Below are positions 48,023 through 57,417 of a stretch of 64,000 nt of DNA, piece by piece (positions within the stretch are counted from its first letter, which is position 1; every line of letters starts with the position of its first letter). Under the pieces are notes generated by a model that was not told the DNA's origin, did no database searches, and saw only the letters and a list, made by a program, of their open reading frames with translations. A program made the position numbers and the translations under genes. This stretch comes from Peribacillus huizhouensis. GTDB lineage: Bacteria > Bacillota > Bacilli > Bacillales > DSM-1321. The stretch lies in the NCBI RefSeq assembly GCF_014138605.1, contig NZ_JACJHX010000003.1:339205-403204 (forward strand). Reading direction: 5' to 3'.

Positions 48023-48316
48023 ATCCCAGTTTAACAGGCAGTAATATCCCTTGATAAATATTTCGTGAAAAAGTGGAATAGGAGTAAAGCGGTAAACAGC
48101 CTGTAAAACCCCGATTGGTTCAACTAACCAACAGAGGGAAACTGCACCCCTCTGTTGGAAGTTTCACTTTATCCCGGTTTAACAGGCTGTAATAACCCCA
48201 AGTATTTCGTGAAAAATGGAATGGTGTATTAAGTGGGTAAACAGCCTGTAAAACCCCGATTGGTTCAACTAACCAACAGAGGGAAACTGCACCCCTCTGT
48301 TGGAAGTTTCACTTTA
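48021..48316 (+). repeat. two tandem family A-type repeats
   Basis: The first runs from TTATCCCAGTTTAACAGGC to GAAGTTTCACTTTAT, the second from ATCCCGGTTTAACAGGC to GAAGTTTCACTTTAT. They share the TTTAT at the junction (about 48170). Both contain the hairpin CAACAGAGGG...CCCTCTGTTG. They form a subfamily with TTTAACAGG in place of CATTAACGGG. A solo end, TTATCCCGTTAACGCGGGAT, lies at 48478. Confidence 0.8.
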
Positions 48317-48558
48317 TAATGAAAATATAATATGACTGTATTGCTACTGAAATAGAATCCACGTATACTAGGTCATCTAGAGGTTATGAAAATCTCACAA
48401 ATAAAACGGTTTCCACTAATGAATTTTGTGAAAATCATTGATTAATTGGTGTATACTGGATATATTCCAAATGGTTTATCCCGTTAACGCGGGATAAAAG
48501 TTGATTTAAATAAATTAAAAAGATCGTTGACTATAAGTTGGTAGAAAGAGTGATTGTA

Positions 48559-51240
48559 TTGAAATGGCTCAAAAAAATAAAGAAATGGTTTCAAGATGAA
48601 GAAATTATTGAAATAGAAGAAATTATGCTAGATGAAGAGATTGATAAAGATACTTTAAAAAAGATGGACTTGACTCAATTGCAAAGATTGAAAGAGCAAT
48701 CAGTCTCGCATGAAGAGCCTACGTCAACTCGTTTAGACCCGGATACTCGGATATTATTTCAATATCCAAAGGGTGAATTTAAATTTCCTGTAATACCAGA
48801 TAGTAAAGTGAGAGAAAGGCGCCCTAAAAGGCCCGAGCGACCAATAAATAAAGAAAGAAATCTGAACTATCGGGAGAAAAGTGCGGAAAAAGTTAACAAG
48901 AAACCGATAAAACCAGAAATAAAGAAACCAGAAGTAGAAGTAGCACCCAAAACTACTAAAATTATTCCGTCAAAAACACCGTTTCGGCCAACTGAAATCC
49001 CATCTCCTATCTATGGTTATAAACGGCCAGAATCGTCTAAAAAAACGGAAGCTGCCCCTGTTGAGTATGAATTAGAAAACACAATAGGATTACGTGTTAT
49101 TGACCCAATAGAAACACCAGCGATCCTGCGAAACAATGAGAGGGAAGAAGTCGCAAGTAAGTATAAGGAAAAAGTTGAACCAGATTATAAGGAACAAGAG
49201 GTTAATGAAGTTGCATCAGAAATAAGCGAGGTTCAAGATAGAAAAGAAACAAATGAAGATTTGTCTCTACTAATCAATGTAGAAAAAACAGATCAAAAGG
49301 AAATAAGTTCTGAAGCGACGGCTGCTACAATTGAACCGTTTGCACAAAACGTAGAAGAGAACGAGATAATGGAAGCTGTGCCTAAAGAAGAACCAGAGTA
49401 TGCAACGACTATCGAGGAATCTTCCATTGAACAAGAACCTGTTGAAGAAAAAACTGTAAAAAAACATATTCCATTTAATGTAGTTATGTTAAAGCAAGAT
49501 AAAGAAAAGGTAGATCGGCTGAAATCGATTGAATTGATGAGAAAATCGATTGTCGATAACAAGAACATTTCCCGGGAAACTGTCGAATCACAGTCTGAAG
49601 ATACGGATGAACAAGAGGATGCTGAAATACATAATCAAGAATCAGAAATAACCAAAGACCGACTTGAATCGAAAGCCGAAACACCTCTTTCTTCTGATCA
49701 AGGTCATGTATATATCGAAGAATCGGTAAAAGAGGCCATTTCTACTATTCCGGTAGAAATGAAATTACATGAGGATATTGTATTGAATCATACACAAGGG
49801 GAAGAAGAAAACCCGTACTATGCCTTTCCTTCTATCAATCTATTAACCCCGGCTAAAACCGCGGAAAATGACAATGAATGGCTTGATGGCCAAACGGCAC
49901 TATTGGATGATACATTAAAGAATTTTAATGTACGTGCAAAAGTGGTCAATGTAACCCAAGGCCCTGCTGTCACAAGATTTGAAGTACAGCCAGAGCCAGG
50001 CGTGAAGGTGAATAAGGTTACGAATTTAATGGACGATATTAAACTAAGTCTTGCTGCACAGGATATTCGGATGGAAGCACCGATTCCCGGTAAGCATACA
50101 ATTGGAATTGAAATACCGAACCGAAAAAGCATGCCTGTTTTTCTTCGGGAAATTCTCGAAAGTGATTCATTCAAACAAGATCCATCTCCGTTAACAGTTG
50201 CACTTGGGCTTGATATTTCCGGACAACCGATCGTAACAGATTTGAAAAAAATGCCGCATGGACTCATTGCAGGGGCAACGGGCTCAGGGAAAAGTGTATG
50301 TATTAATTCAATGTTAATCAGTTTACTGTACAAAGCTACACCACAAGAAGTAAAACTTTTGCTCATTGATCCTAAAATGGTTGAGCTTGCACCTTATAAT
50401 CGTCTTCCTCATCTCGTTAGTCCGGTAATAACGGATGTTAAGGCAGCTACTGCTGCTTTGAAATGGGCTGTCGAAGAAATGGAACGGCGTTATGAACTAT
50501 TCGTTCATGCGGGAGTACGTGATATTGGACGTTTCAATGAAAACGCAGAGGCTGCGGGTCAGTATGCAAACAAACTGCCTTTTATCGTGATTATTATTGA
50601 TGAACTTGCAGATTTAATGATGATGTCACCTGCAGATGTAGAAGAGGCTATTAGTCGAATTGCACAGAAAGCGCGTGCTTGCGGGATTCATTTGATTGTT
50701 GCAACTCAGCGTCCTTCAGTTGATGTCATTACTGGGTTGATTAAGGCAAATATCCCGACAAGAATTGCCTTTTCTGTTTCATCTCAAGTAGATTCACGGA
50801 CAATTCTTGACAGTGGTGGTGCAGAAAAACTGTTAGGTAGAGGAGATATGTTGTTTGCTGAAAATGGATCTTCCAAATCGGTTCGGCTCCAAGGAACATT
50901 CGTCACTGATCATGAAATTGACGAAGTTGTAAATCATGTGAAGAATGAGCAGCAACCTCAATACTTATTTGAGCAAGAAGAATTATTGAATAAAGCTCAA
51001 GTAACAGAAGAAATCGATGAACTATTTTTTGAGTCATGCGAATTTGTCGTTGCTCAAAATGCTGCTTCAACCTCAAGTTTACAAAGAAGGTTTAAAATAG
51101 GTTACAATCGTGCAGCTAGATTGATGGAAATGATGCATGAACAGGGGATCATTTCTGAATCCAGAGGAAGCAAACCAAGGGATGTCCTCATCACTGAAGA
51201 AGAATTGGAATACTTTTTGGAGGAAAATTCAGTGACTTAA
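48559..51240 (+). CDS. sftA: DNA translocase SftA (FtsK/SpoIIIE family)
   Basis: About 893 residues from the TTG at 48559 (AGAGTGAT upstream). No membrane helices. A long charged low-complexity linker (about 30-430) precedes the FtsK beta and alpha domains: LKNFNVRAKVV, GATGSGKS about residue 575, IIIDELADLMM and ATQRPSVDVITG. The C-terminal winged-helix gamma domain is STSSLQRRFKIGYNRAARLM, which reads oriented chromosomal motifs. In B. subtilis it moves DNA out of the closing septum before spore formation is triggered. Confidence 0.95.
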   Translation: MKWLKKIKKWFQDEEIIEIEEIMLDEEIDKDTLKKMDLTQLQRLKEQSVSHEEPTSTRLDPDTRILFQYPKGEFKFPVIPDSKVRERRPKRPERPINKERNLNYREKSAEKVNKKPIKPEIKKPEVEVAPKTTKIIPSKTPFRPTEIPSPIYGYKRPESSKKTEAAPVEYELENTIGLRVIDPIETPAILRNNEREEVASKYKEKVEPDYKEQEVNEVASEISEVQDRKETNEDLSLLINVEKTDQKEISSEATAATIEPFAQNVEENEIMEAVPKEEPEYATTIEESSIEQEPVEEKTVKKHIPFNVVMLKQDKEKVDRLKSIELMRKSIVDNKNISRETVESQSEDTDEQEDAEIHNQESEITKDRLESKAETPLSSDQGHVYIEESVKEAISTIPVEMKLHEDIVLNHTQGEEENPYYAFPSINLLTPAKTAENDNEWLDGQTALLDDTLKNFNVRAKVVNVTQGPAVTRFEVQPEPGVKVNKVTNLMDDIKLSLAAQDIRMEAPIPGKHTIGIEIPNRKSMPVFLREILESDSFKQDPSPLTVALGLDISGQPIVTDLKKMPHGLIAGATGSGKSVCINSMLISLLYKATPQEVKLLLIDPKMVELAPYNRLPHLVSPVITDVKAATAALKWAVEEMERRYELFVHAGVRDIGRFNENAEAAGQYANKLPFIVIIIDELADLMMMSPADVEEAISRIAQKARACGIHLIVATQRPSVDVITGLIKANIPTRIAFSVSSQVDSRTILDSGGAEKLLGRGDMLFAENGSSKSVRLQGTFVTDHEIDEVVNHVKNEQQPQYLFEQEELLNKAQVTEEIDELFFESCEFVVAQNAASTSSLQRRFKIGYNRAARLMEMMHEQGIISESRGSKPRDVLITEEELEYFLEENSVT

Positions 51241-51760
51241 AAATCGGACAATATTATCGGGTGCTTCATGGTCATTCTTCGTTTGTGCTAACGGTTGTCA
51301 CGAGGGAGTAGCGGTCCGTAATCGAAGTTCCTCTTGCGAAGTTCAAAAGCAAAAAACAAATAACGTAAAAATCTTACATGTTTTTTATGCAAGAAGATGT
51401 GTTATAGTGTTACTCACGTCACTTTCATCGAGTTTGTTCGTTTATTCGTCAGCTTGGTGTGTTTTGTAGGTGAACATCCTAGACAAAAATGTATATAATA
51501 AGAATTGTAACGCATACATTGAAAATTGATCGGTTGGTAAAATCAACTAAGTAAATGGTAGTATCGTGTGATGGTTGATTTTTTTTAAAAGTGATATAAT
51601 GAGTACTCATGTATTAAAATGAGAAAATAAGATTATGATTTACTGGGAGATGCTGAAAGGGAAGCCATTAATACCCTTATCACTTCCACATTAGATAACA
51701 TGTAAAAAAGATAATATTTTATAACGTGATACAGATAGACGATTGGTGGAGGATCTATTT
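51241..51760. other. intergenic region before murC
   Basis: No gene seen. A terminator-like hairpin with arms AAAATCAAC at 51539 and GTTGATT at 51574 plus eight T is at 51539-51587. TATAAT at 51595 may belong to the murC promoter. The stretch 51255-51345 is more GC-rich than its surroundings, but I did not recognise it. I looked for a T-box (GGTGGNACCGCG) and did not find one. Confidence 0.55.
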
Positions 51761-53065
51761 ATGACTGTTTACCATTTTGTAGGAATTAAGGGCTCTGGGA
51801 TGAGCGCGCTTGCGCAAGTACTTCATGATATGGGGTATGTTGTTCAAGGTTCTGACTACGAAAAGAAATTTTTTACACAAATTGCATTAGAAAATGCAGG
51901 CATTGCAATTCTTCCTTTTGCTGAAGAAAATATTCAGCCTGGAATGACAATCATAGCAGGAAATGCATTCCCAGATACTCATCCGGAAATTGTTGCAGCG
52001 ATGAAGCTCGGATTGCCAATTCTTCGCTACCACAACTTCCTCGGAGACTTGTCGAAAGGGTTCATCAGTGTGGCTGTAACAGGGGCACACGGGAAAACAT
52101 CGACGACAGGATTACTTGCGCATGTAATGGGAGGAGCAAAGCCAACTTCGTATTTAATTGGGGATGGCACAGGAAAAGGGATTGCTAAATCGGACTATTT
52201 CGTTTTCGAGGCGTGTGAATATCGCCGCCATTTCCTTTCTTATTATCCTGATTATGCAATTATGACAAATATTGATTTCGATCATCCAGACTATTTTGCT
52301 AACATTGAGGACGTATTCGAGGCGTTTCAGAAGATGGCTTTGCAAGTGAATAAAGGAATTATTGCTTGTGGCGATGATGAGCAACTTCAAGGAATTCAAG
52401 CAAAAGTTCCAGTGATTTTCTACGGATTTGCGGAAGAAAATGATTTTCAAGCACGAAATATTCAAGTTTCGGAGCAAGGTACAACTTTTGACATTCATGT
52501 GCGTAATAATTATTATGAGACGTTTACGATTCCGACCTTTGGTAAGCACAATGTATTAAACGCGGTAGCGGTTATTGCTTTGTGTCAATATGAAAACTTG
52601 GACACTGAAACGGTAAAGGCTCAATTGGCTACATTTATGGGAGTGAAGCGTCGCTTTTCTGAGAAAGAAATCGGCAATCAAATTATTATTGATGATTATG
52701 CCCATCATCCGACTGAAATCACAGCAACTGTTGATTCTGCACGTCAAAAATACCCGAATCGTGAAGTCGTAGCTGTCTTCCAACCGCATACGTATTCAAG
52801 AACACAGGCTTTTTTGAATGAATTTGCTGACAGCTTAAACTTAGCTGATAAAGTATATCTGTGCGAAATCTTTGGTTCGGCACGTGAACATCAAGGGAAA
52901 CTTTCCATTGAAGATCTTCAAGAGAAAATCCCAGGAGCTGAGCTGATTTCTGAGGAAACAACAGAAATCCTTCGCAAACATGACAACAGTGTAATCCTAT
53001 TTATGGGCGCTGGAGATATTCAGAAATTCCAGGCTGCATATGAACAGATATTAGAAGTGAAATAA
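51761..53065 (+). CDS. murC: UDP-N-acetylmuramate-L-alanine ligase
   Basis: About 434 residues. It joins L-Ala to UDP-MurNAc with ATP, the first peptide step of peptidoglycan. N-terminal [14 protein letters not shown] binds the UDP substrate; the ATP loop is [10 protein letters not shown]; later DYAHHPTEI and FQPHTYSRT are family motifs. ATG 51761 follows GGAGG at 51748; the upstream in-frame start at 51743 lies before that site. Confidence 0.95.
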   Translation: MTVYHFVGIKGSGMSALAQVLHDMGYVVQGSDYEKKFFTQIALENAGIAILPFAEENIQPGMTIIAGNAFPDTHPEIVAAMKLGLPILRYHNFLGDLSKGFISVAVTGAHGKTSTTGLLAHVMGGAKPTSYLIGDGTGKGIAKSDYFVFEACEYRRHFLSYYPDYAIMTNIDFDHPDYFANIEDVFEAFQKMALQVNKGIIACGDDEQLQGIQAKVPVIFYGFAEENDFQARNIQVSEQGTTFDIHVRNNYYETFTIPTFGKHNVLNAVAVIALCQYENLDTETVKAQLATFMGVKRRFSEKEIGNQIIIDDYAHHPTEITATVDSARQKYPNREVVAVFQPHTYSRTQAFLNEFADSLNLADKVYLCEIFGSAREHQGKLSIEDLQEKIPGAELISEETTEILRKHDNSVILFMGAGDIQKFQAAYEQILEVK

Positions 53066-53074
53066 TATAACAAA

Positions 53075-53104
53075 TGCCATCGGGAATTACCCGGTGGCTT
53101 TTTG
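53075..53104 (+). terminator. terminator of murC
   Basis: GCCATCGGG pairs with CCCGGTGGC around a five-base loop, followed by five T. Confidence 0.88.
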
Positions 53105-53465
53105 TGTGATAAATAAAAAACTCAGATTTCCTAAATGAGGAAAAGCGCTTTATTTTTGCGTGCTCTTTTAAATGTGGTTAAAGATGAGTAAATAATATGG
53201 GGAAATAGCTTTTGACATTTGCCTTGTATGTGCTATGCATGCTATATGAGGGACTCATTTCTGTAGTTTGAGGTTAGCAAACATCAGTCTATAGAATTAG
53301 TGTCCTTTTTGTGATGCTTTTATAGAATTTCATTGGTAAATCACGAAGTATGTCGCGATCATAGTTTATGGAAGTGTCCACTCACTACTATGTTGTCTGC
53401 CAGCATGTCAGCTAAGCCACAGATACAACCTAAAGGATTTGTATTGAGAGACATATCTAGTGAGG
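53105..53465. other. intergenic region without a clear gene
   Basis: AT-rich DNA between murC and the accessory region. Minus-strand frames around 53350-53465 may be the decayed continuation of the small gene at 53466-53627 (frame NVSANFISDGLNLTRYVS). No other feature recognised. Confidence 0.4.
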
Positions 53466-53627
53466 TTAAGACCGTCGGAAATGAAATTTGCACTTACATT
53501 TCTGCTCTAACTTTTCTTTTTTATCATTCTTCTTGTTATGGAACTTGCTTTTCTCAGGACTAGTATGATGAGAGTAATATCGAGCTTCCATATAATACTT
53601 ATTTTTCTTTGGATCATAAAGCTTCAT
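53466..53627 (-). CDS. 53-residue basic protein, possible remnant of the appendage-like family
   Basis: Starts MKLYDPKKNKYYMEARYYSHH after GAAAGGATGATCTT and ends KLEQKCKCKFHFRRS. The Lys, His and Tyr-rich head resembles the N-terminal tail of the protein at 58105 (INRYYSGDYYEDFYS, then a Lys/Asp-rich run and LKQQC). A frameshift just after the Cys would explain why the domain is missing, so it may be a pseudogene. Confidence 0.42.
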   Translation of the reverse strand: MKLYDPKKNKYYMEARYYSHHTSPEKSKFHNKKNDKKEKLEQKCKCKFHFRRS

Positions 53628-53943
53628 AAGATCATCCTTTCTATCATCTTAATATAAGGTATTCAATGAACGAAAAGGGTGCTTGTACCTAAGAGAAAAA
53701 TCTCACTATTATTGCGCCTTTTTTATGTCGGACCGAGCACGAATGTTAGTTTATTGATTTCGTTCCTTTAAAATGCAAGATAATTGAGAAGGAGATCAAC
53801 ATGGAGATTTAATAGGTCCCTTTTATCAAATAGAAAGTTGGGTGCAGCATATTCACATAACAGGAATAAACACGCACCCATTCTTAAGCGCTTTATATAA
53901 GTACGGCCTGTGTAGATAAAGACAAGTTCTATGGGCAGACGAT
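53628..53943. other. intergenic region without a clear gene
   Basis: A 61-codon minus-strand frame at 53768-53953 has no ribosome site and overlaps the end of the next gene, so I do not call it. Nothing else recognised. Confidence 0.4.
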
Positions 53944-54234
53944 TTATTGACACGGATTACTATCCATGTTTTCATCATTATTTTCAATTTTTGTGTCTTT
54001 ATTTAAATACTTCCAATAATACGCTTCAATGGCAGTATCAATCATCCGCTGTTTAATAAAATGATCAAATGTCCTTTTCCCTTTCTTTTTCTCCTCCAAT
54101 GCAGCATTCCGATCCTTCTTAAGCTCATCGATCCACTCCAATAATTCTTCACGGCTGGAATCAAGAAAGTCGTTGTAAATTTCTCTGAAAGGATGAGACT
54201 CAGGTACTTTAGGACGTTTTTTCCATTCTGACAT
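53944..54234 (-). CDS. uncharacterised 96-residue charged helical protein
   Basis: Not recognised. A good AGGAGGG site lies ahead of the ATG. The sequence is hydrophilic and helical, with a Lys/Glu-rich middle (ELKKDRNAALEEKKKGKRTF) and AIEAYYWKYLNKD near the end. Cytoplasmic. It lies between murC and the appendage-like cluster, on the opposite strand to both. Confidence 0.65.
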   Translation of the reverse strand: MSEWKKRPKVPESHPFREIYNDFLDSSREELLEWIDELKKDRNAALEEKKKGKRTFDHFIKQRMIDTAIEAYYWKYLNKDTKIENNDENMDSNPCQ

Positions 54235-54458
54235 AACGAGTAGTTCCCTCCTCCTCTTAATAAGGTATTCTTCAATCCCTTTAAAAGCTCCCAGATTTAT
54301 AAAATTGTTTAGATGAATGTCTCAATTTATACAAGGGTATATCAGGAGCAGTAACTTTACTTTTATTAAATAAGCTCATGTCCTTATCAAAATCATGCCA
54401 GTCTTCATTAACTAAAAGAGATGGTATTAATATTAAAAAGTATTGGGTGGAAGGGAGA

Positions 54459-55271
54459 ATGATTTTTTTGGCGGAGAATAATACGGAAAAAATTAATATT
54501 GATGTTACCCAAAAACAAGAATGTTTTAGTGGTAATCATACATTTTTTTCTGGATTTGAGAATATTGGAAATAACACAAGTCGAACAGTGTTCGAAGATA
54601 ATACAAAAAATCACAATAAAGTAACATTAGTATTAGTTTCAAATGGCGGTGCTTTAGATATAAAAATTAAAACTAGAGGGAAAAATTGTGATAGGGTAAT
54701 TTCTGCAATAGTTCCCGCTACAAGTGTAAGAAACTTTCTAGTTGAGGATTTTAAAAGTCTTGAAGTCTCTAATAATAGCGGTGTAGTCATTAGTTTTCAA
54801 TTTGGCATTTTAAAAGAATTTTGTATCTGCTGTAATGATGAGTGTTCTTACGGAGATTGCCATAAAAAAGACCAAAATAAAAACAACGAGAATGCACAAT
54901 GTTTTGTTGGAAATGAAGATTTTTTCTTTTTCCAACCAATTCCCGGTAATACTTTAAACCTTCCACTATTTGAAAATTTTACAAAAAATCATAGTAAAAC
55001 CAACTTTATTATAGCTGTGACTAATCCTATACAAGTAATAATTCGAACTAGAGGAGAAAAAGATTGTGACAGACCAATTATTGCAACGATCCCTACAGGT
55101 GGTACGAGGGCTTTTCAAATTGAGGACTTTAAAAGCCTTGAAGTTTCAAATGATAGTGCTATCCCTTCAAGTTTTACAATAACAGTCCAAAATTCTATAT
55201 GTATTTGCTGTAAAGATGGGAAACACAAGAAATTGGAAGATGAATGTGAAAGTGAACATGAACATGCATGA
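54459..55271 (+). CDS. Cys-rich appendage-like protein with two domains
   Basis: About 270 residues. Domain 1 (about 14-130) and domain 2 (about 145-255) each run from a Q.CF.GN motif through FE(D/N)..KNH.K, TRG..(N/D)CDR, a (T/A)(R/S)..F.VEDFKSLEVSN segment and end CICC. They are joined by a Cys/Asp/Lys-rich linker. The tail is acidic and His-rich. ATG 54459 follows GGAAGGGAG; the open frame extends to 54378. Relative of 55976-56821, with which it shares about 80 bp of upstream DNA. No signal peptide, as expected for proteins deposited on spores from the mother cell. Confidence 0.65.
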   Translation: MIFLAENNTEKINIDVTQKQECFSGNHTFFSGFENIGNNTSRTVFEDNTKNHNKVTLVLVSNGGALDIKIKTRGKNCDRVISAIVPATSVRNFLVEDFKSLEVSNNSGVVISFQFGILKEFCICCNDECSYGDCHKKDQNKNNENAQCFVGNEDFFFFQPIPGNTLNLPLFENFTKNHSKTNFIIAVTNPIQVIIRTRGEKDCDRPIIATIPTGGTRAFQIEDFKSLEVSNDSAIPSSFTITVQNSICICCKDGKHKKLEDECESEHEHA

Positions 55272-55385
55272 TTAATATTAAATAAAATAGATGAGAACTT
55301 TCATTTAAGGGTTCTCTTCATCTAATATAAAAATTAAAACTTTTTCATATCCTACTCTTAAAAAATATTAGGAAAGTATGTTCCA

Positions 55386-55421
55386 GTCCTATACAAGACT
55401 AAGATTACTTGCATTTTATAA
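55386..55421 (+). promoter_or_regulatory. sigma-K-like promoter motif, site 2 of 5
   Basis: GTCCTATAC at 55386 and GCATTTTATAA at 55411, spacing 25 bp, upstream of the 53-residue gene at 55463. Confidence 0.6.
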
Positions 55422-55462
55422 AAGGCAAGGCATTAATGTAGCAAAATAGAAAGGTGATAAAA

Positions 55463-55624
55463 ATGGATAATATTAAAAAAGATATGGAGAAAGCTGCTTC
55501 GAAAAACCTTGATACTCAATCTAATAAGCATTCTTCTGAAGAAACACATACGTTTTCTATTCCAGGTATCCCTGATCCTAAAGACATAACAGAAGCAGGG
55601 GCGGGTTTTTTCAACCGATCATAA
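55463..55624 (+). CDS. small protein of the HTFSIPG..D.KDITE type, copy 1
   Basis: 53 residues, AAAGGTGAT ribosome site. The N-terminal half is charged (MDNIKKDMEKAASKNLD), the C-terminal half contains SSEETHTFSIPGIPDPKDIT then EAGAGFFNRS. The protein at 57031 has the same layout and motif. Not recognised as a known family. It follows the two-domain gene, and each such cassette may make a structural protein plus a small partner. Confidence 0.72.
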   Translation: MDNIKKDMEKAASKNLDTQSNKHSSEETHTFSIPGIPDPKDITEAGAGFFNRS

Positions 55625-55687
55625 ACAGTCATTTGAATATGACTGACAGATTAATTTCATTAAAAAAAGAGAACTTTATTGAGTTCT

Positions 55688-55777
55688 CAGATTGTAGAGA
55701 AAAATATACTGTCTCTACAATCTGAAGAACTGAAAGTAAGAGGGATAGCCGAAGGCTGTCCCTTTTACTTTCAGTTC
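55688..55777 (+). ncRNA. two consecutive long hairpins (possible structured RNA)
   Basis: Hairpin 1: CAGATTGTAGAGA at 55688 pairs perfectly with TCTCTACAATCTG at 55712. Hairpin 2: a 24-base arm at 55727-55750 pairs with 55754-55777 across a three-base GAA turn; its only two irregular positions are G-U wobbles. No T run follows, so a simple terminator does not explain it. No ORF. A transcript type is not proven. Confidence 0.5.
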
Positions 55778-55975
55778 CTTACTTAATAACAATGTAAGGA
55801 AATTCCATCCCTTATAGGACCTAAGATTAATAAAAATGAGCGATTTAATTGAAAAGGATATTAAAAGAGTAGTTAAATACTTTTTTATAAGCTCTTGTCC
55901 TTATCAAAATCACGCCAGTCTTCATTAACTAAAAGAGAAGGTATTAATATTATAAAGTATTGGGTGGAAGGGAGA

Positions 55976-56821
55976 ATGATTTTTTTGACGGAGAATGATA
56001 CGGAAAAAATTAATATTAATGTTACCCAAAAACAAGAATGTTTTAGCGGTAATCATGCATTTCTTTCTGTAGGTGAAATTATTGGACCAGGCATGCAAAG
56101 GACAATCTTTGAAGACACTACAGAAAATCACAATAAAGTAATGTTAAATTTATTAGCAGCTGGTGGAGCTTTAGATGTAAAAATTAGAACAAGAGGGGAA
56201 AATTGCGATAGAGTCATTTCTGCAACAATTCCTGCAAATAGCATAAGGACGTTCCAAGTCGAGGATTTTAAAAGTCTTGAAGTCGCCAACAACAGCGGAG
56301 CAAACGTTTTGTTCGTGTTTAATATTTTTAAACATTTCTGTATCTGCTGTAATGACGAAGGTTGCTGCGAAAAAAATTGCAAGAATGAATGTACAAATGA
56401 TGAATACAATGAATGCGACAAAAAAGATACTGGAAAAGCTCAATGTTTTGTTGGAAATGATCCTGCCTTCGCCTTGGGTCAGACTGTACCCAATAATACA
56501 ATTAACCGGCCACTATTTGAAAATTTTACAAAAAACCATATAAAGATTGGTTTTACGGTATCTTCTAGTGAGCCTATACTGATAACCATTAGATATAGGG
56601 AAGATAAAGATTGTAATAGGCCAATTACTATAAGTATTCCTGCAAATGGTACGAGAGCATTTCAAATTGAAGACTATAAAAGTGTTGAAGTTTCAAATAG
56701 CAGTGGAGCAAATGCAGGTGTAGGTATAGTGTTCCAAAATACTATTTGTATTTGCTGTAAAGATAGAAAACACAAGAAATGTAGGGTTGATGAAAATAAA
56801 TGTATATGTGAACATGCATGA
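55976..56821 (+). CDS. Cys-rich appendage-like protein with two domains, second copy
   Basis: About 281 residues, the same architecture as 54459-55271. Domain 1 starts TQKQECFSGNHAFLS and ends FCICCNDE; a linker rich in Cys, Asn and Lys follows; domain 2 runs from KAQCFVGNDPAF to TICICCKDRKHK. Start after GGAAGGGAG as in its relative. The first 35 codons upstream of the start are also conserved at the DNA level, pointing to tandem duplication of a whole cassette. It is followed by the second small HTFSIPG gene. Confidence 0.65.
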   Translation: MIFLTENDTEKININVTQKQECFSGNHAFLSVGEIIGPGMQRTIFEDTTENHNKVMLNLLAAGGALDVKIRTRGENCDRVISATIPANSIRTFQVEDFKSLEVANNSGANVLFVFNIFKHFCICCNDEGCCEKNCKNECTNDEYNECDKKDTGKAQCFVGNDPAFALGQTVPNNTINRPLFENFTKNHIKIGFTVSSSEPILITIRYREDKDCNRPITISIPANGTRAFQIEDYKSVEVSNSSGANAGVGIVFQNTICICCKDRKHKKCRVDENKCICEHA

Positions 56822-56951
56822 CTTTTATTAAATAGAAAGGAAGAGAACTTTCATCTGAGAGTTCTCTTCTAACCTATTTTCGAAATTAGATATCTGAACG
56901 CGTTTCAAATATAACTAAGTTATTCTAAAAAAATATTAGAAATATGTTCCT

Positions 56952-56987
56952 GTACCGTACGAAACTAATGTCACTTGCATTTAATAA
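56952..56987 (+). promoter_or_regulatory. sigma-K-like promoter motif, site 3 of 5
   Basis: GTACCGTAC at 56952 and GCATTTAATAA at 56977, spacing 25 bp, upstream of the gene at 57031. Confidence 0.55.
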
Positions 56988-57030
56988 AAAAGGAACAGCA
57001 TTTTAATGTATCAAGAAAGGAGATGAAAAA

Positions 57031-57195
57031 ATGGATAAAAAATATGAAGAAAAGGACATAGATGATGCTGCTTTGAACAATCTTGAAAATCATTCGAAAG
57101 AACAGTCATCTGAAGCTCATACATTTTCCATTCCTGGATTTCCTGATCTGAAAGACATAACGGAACCACGAATGGGGTATTACGAACAACCATAA
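57031..57195 (+). CDS. small protein of the HTFSIPG..D.KDITE type, copy 2
   Basis: 54 residues after AAAGGAGATG. Acidic N-terminal half (MDKKYEEKDIDDAALNNLE), then SSEAHTFSIPGFPDLKDITE and a short aromatic end MGYYEQP. The core of about 17 residues is shared with the protein at 55463. No Cys. Function unknown. Confidence 0.75.
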   Translation: MDKKYEEKDIDDAALNNLENHSKEQSSEAHTFSIPGFPDLKDITEPRMGYYEQP

Positions 57196-57230
57196 ACATT
57201 CGATATGCCTGATATAATAATCTAATTAAA

Positions 57231-57266
57231 AAAGAGATCTTTCATTTAGGAAAGATCTCTTTTCTT
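57231..57266 (+). terminator. terminator after the second small gene
   Basis: AAAGAGATCTTTC pairs perfectly with GAAAGATCTCTTT, followed by TCTTT. Confidence 0.8.
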
Positions 57267-57340
57267 TATGGATTTTCAGAATTACATAGAATAAAAATTT
57301 CCAATGTGTAAAAATTGGAAAAATTTAAAAATAGATTCTT

Positions 57341-57376
57341 GTCCCATGCAATACTAAGAATACTAACATTATATAA
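57341..57376 (+). promoter_or_regulatory. sigma-K-like promoter motif, site 4 of 5
   Basis: GTCCCATGC at 57341 and ACATTATATAA at 57366, spacing 25 bp, upstream of the gene at 57418. Confidence 0.55.
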
Positions 57377-57417
57377 CATGGAAGACAATTTAAAGTCTCA
57401 AAAAGGGAGATGAAAGT

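Noticed and set aside
51590-51760. T-box or other riboswitch ahead of murC.
   Set aside because: The conserved T-box antiterminator sequence is absent and no known riboswitch core was seen; only a terminator-like hairpin and a -10 box are there.
53333-53563. A 76-codon plus-strand frame starting MVNHEVCRDHS.
   Set aside because: No ribosome site, odd composition, and it overlaps the better-supported minus-strand small gene at 53466-53627.
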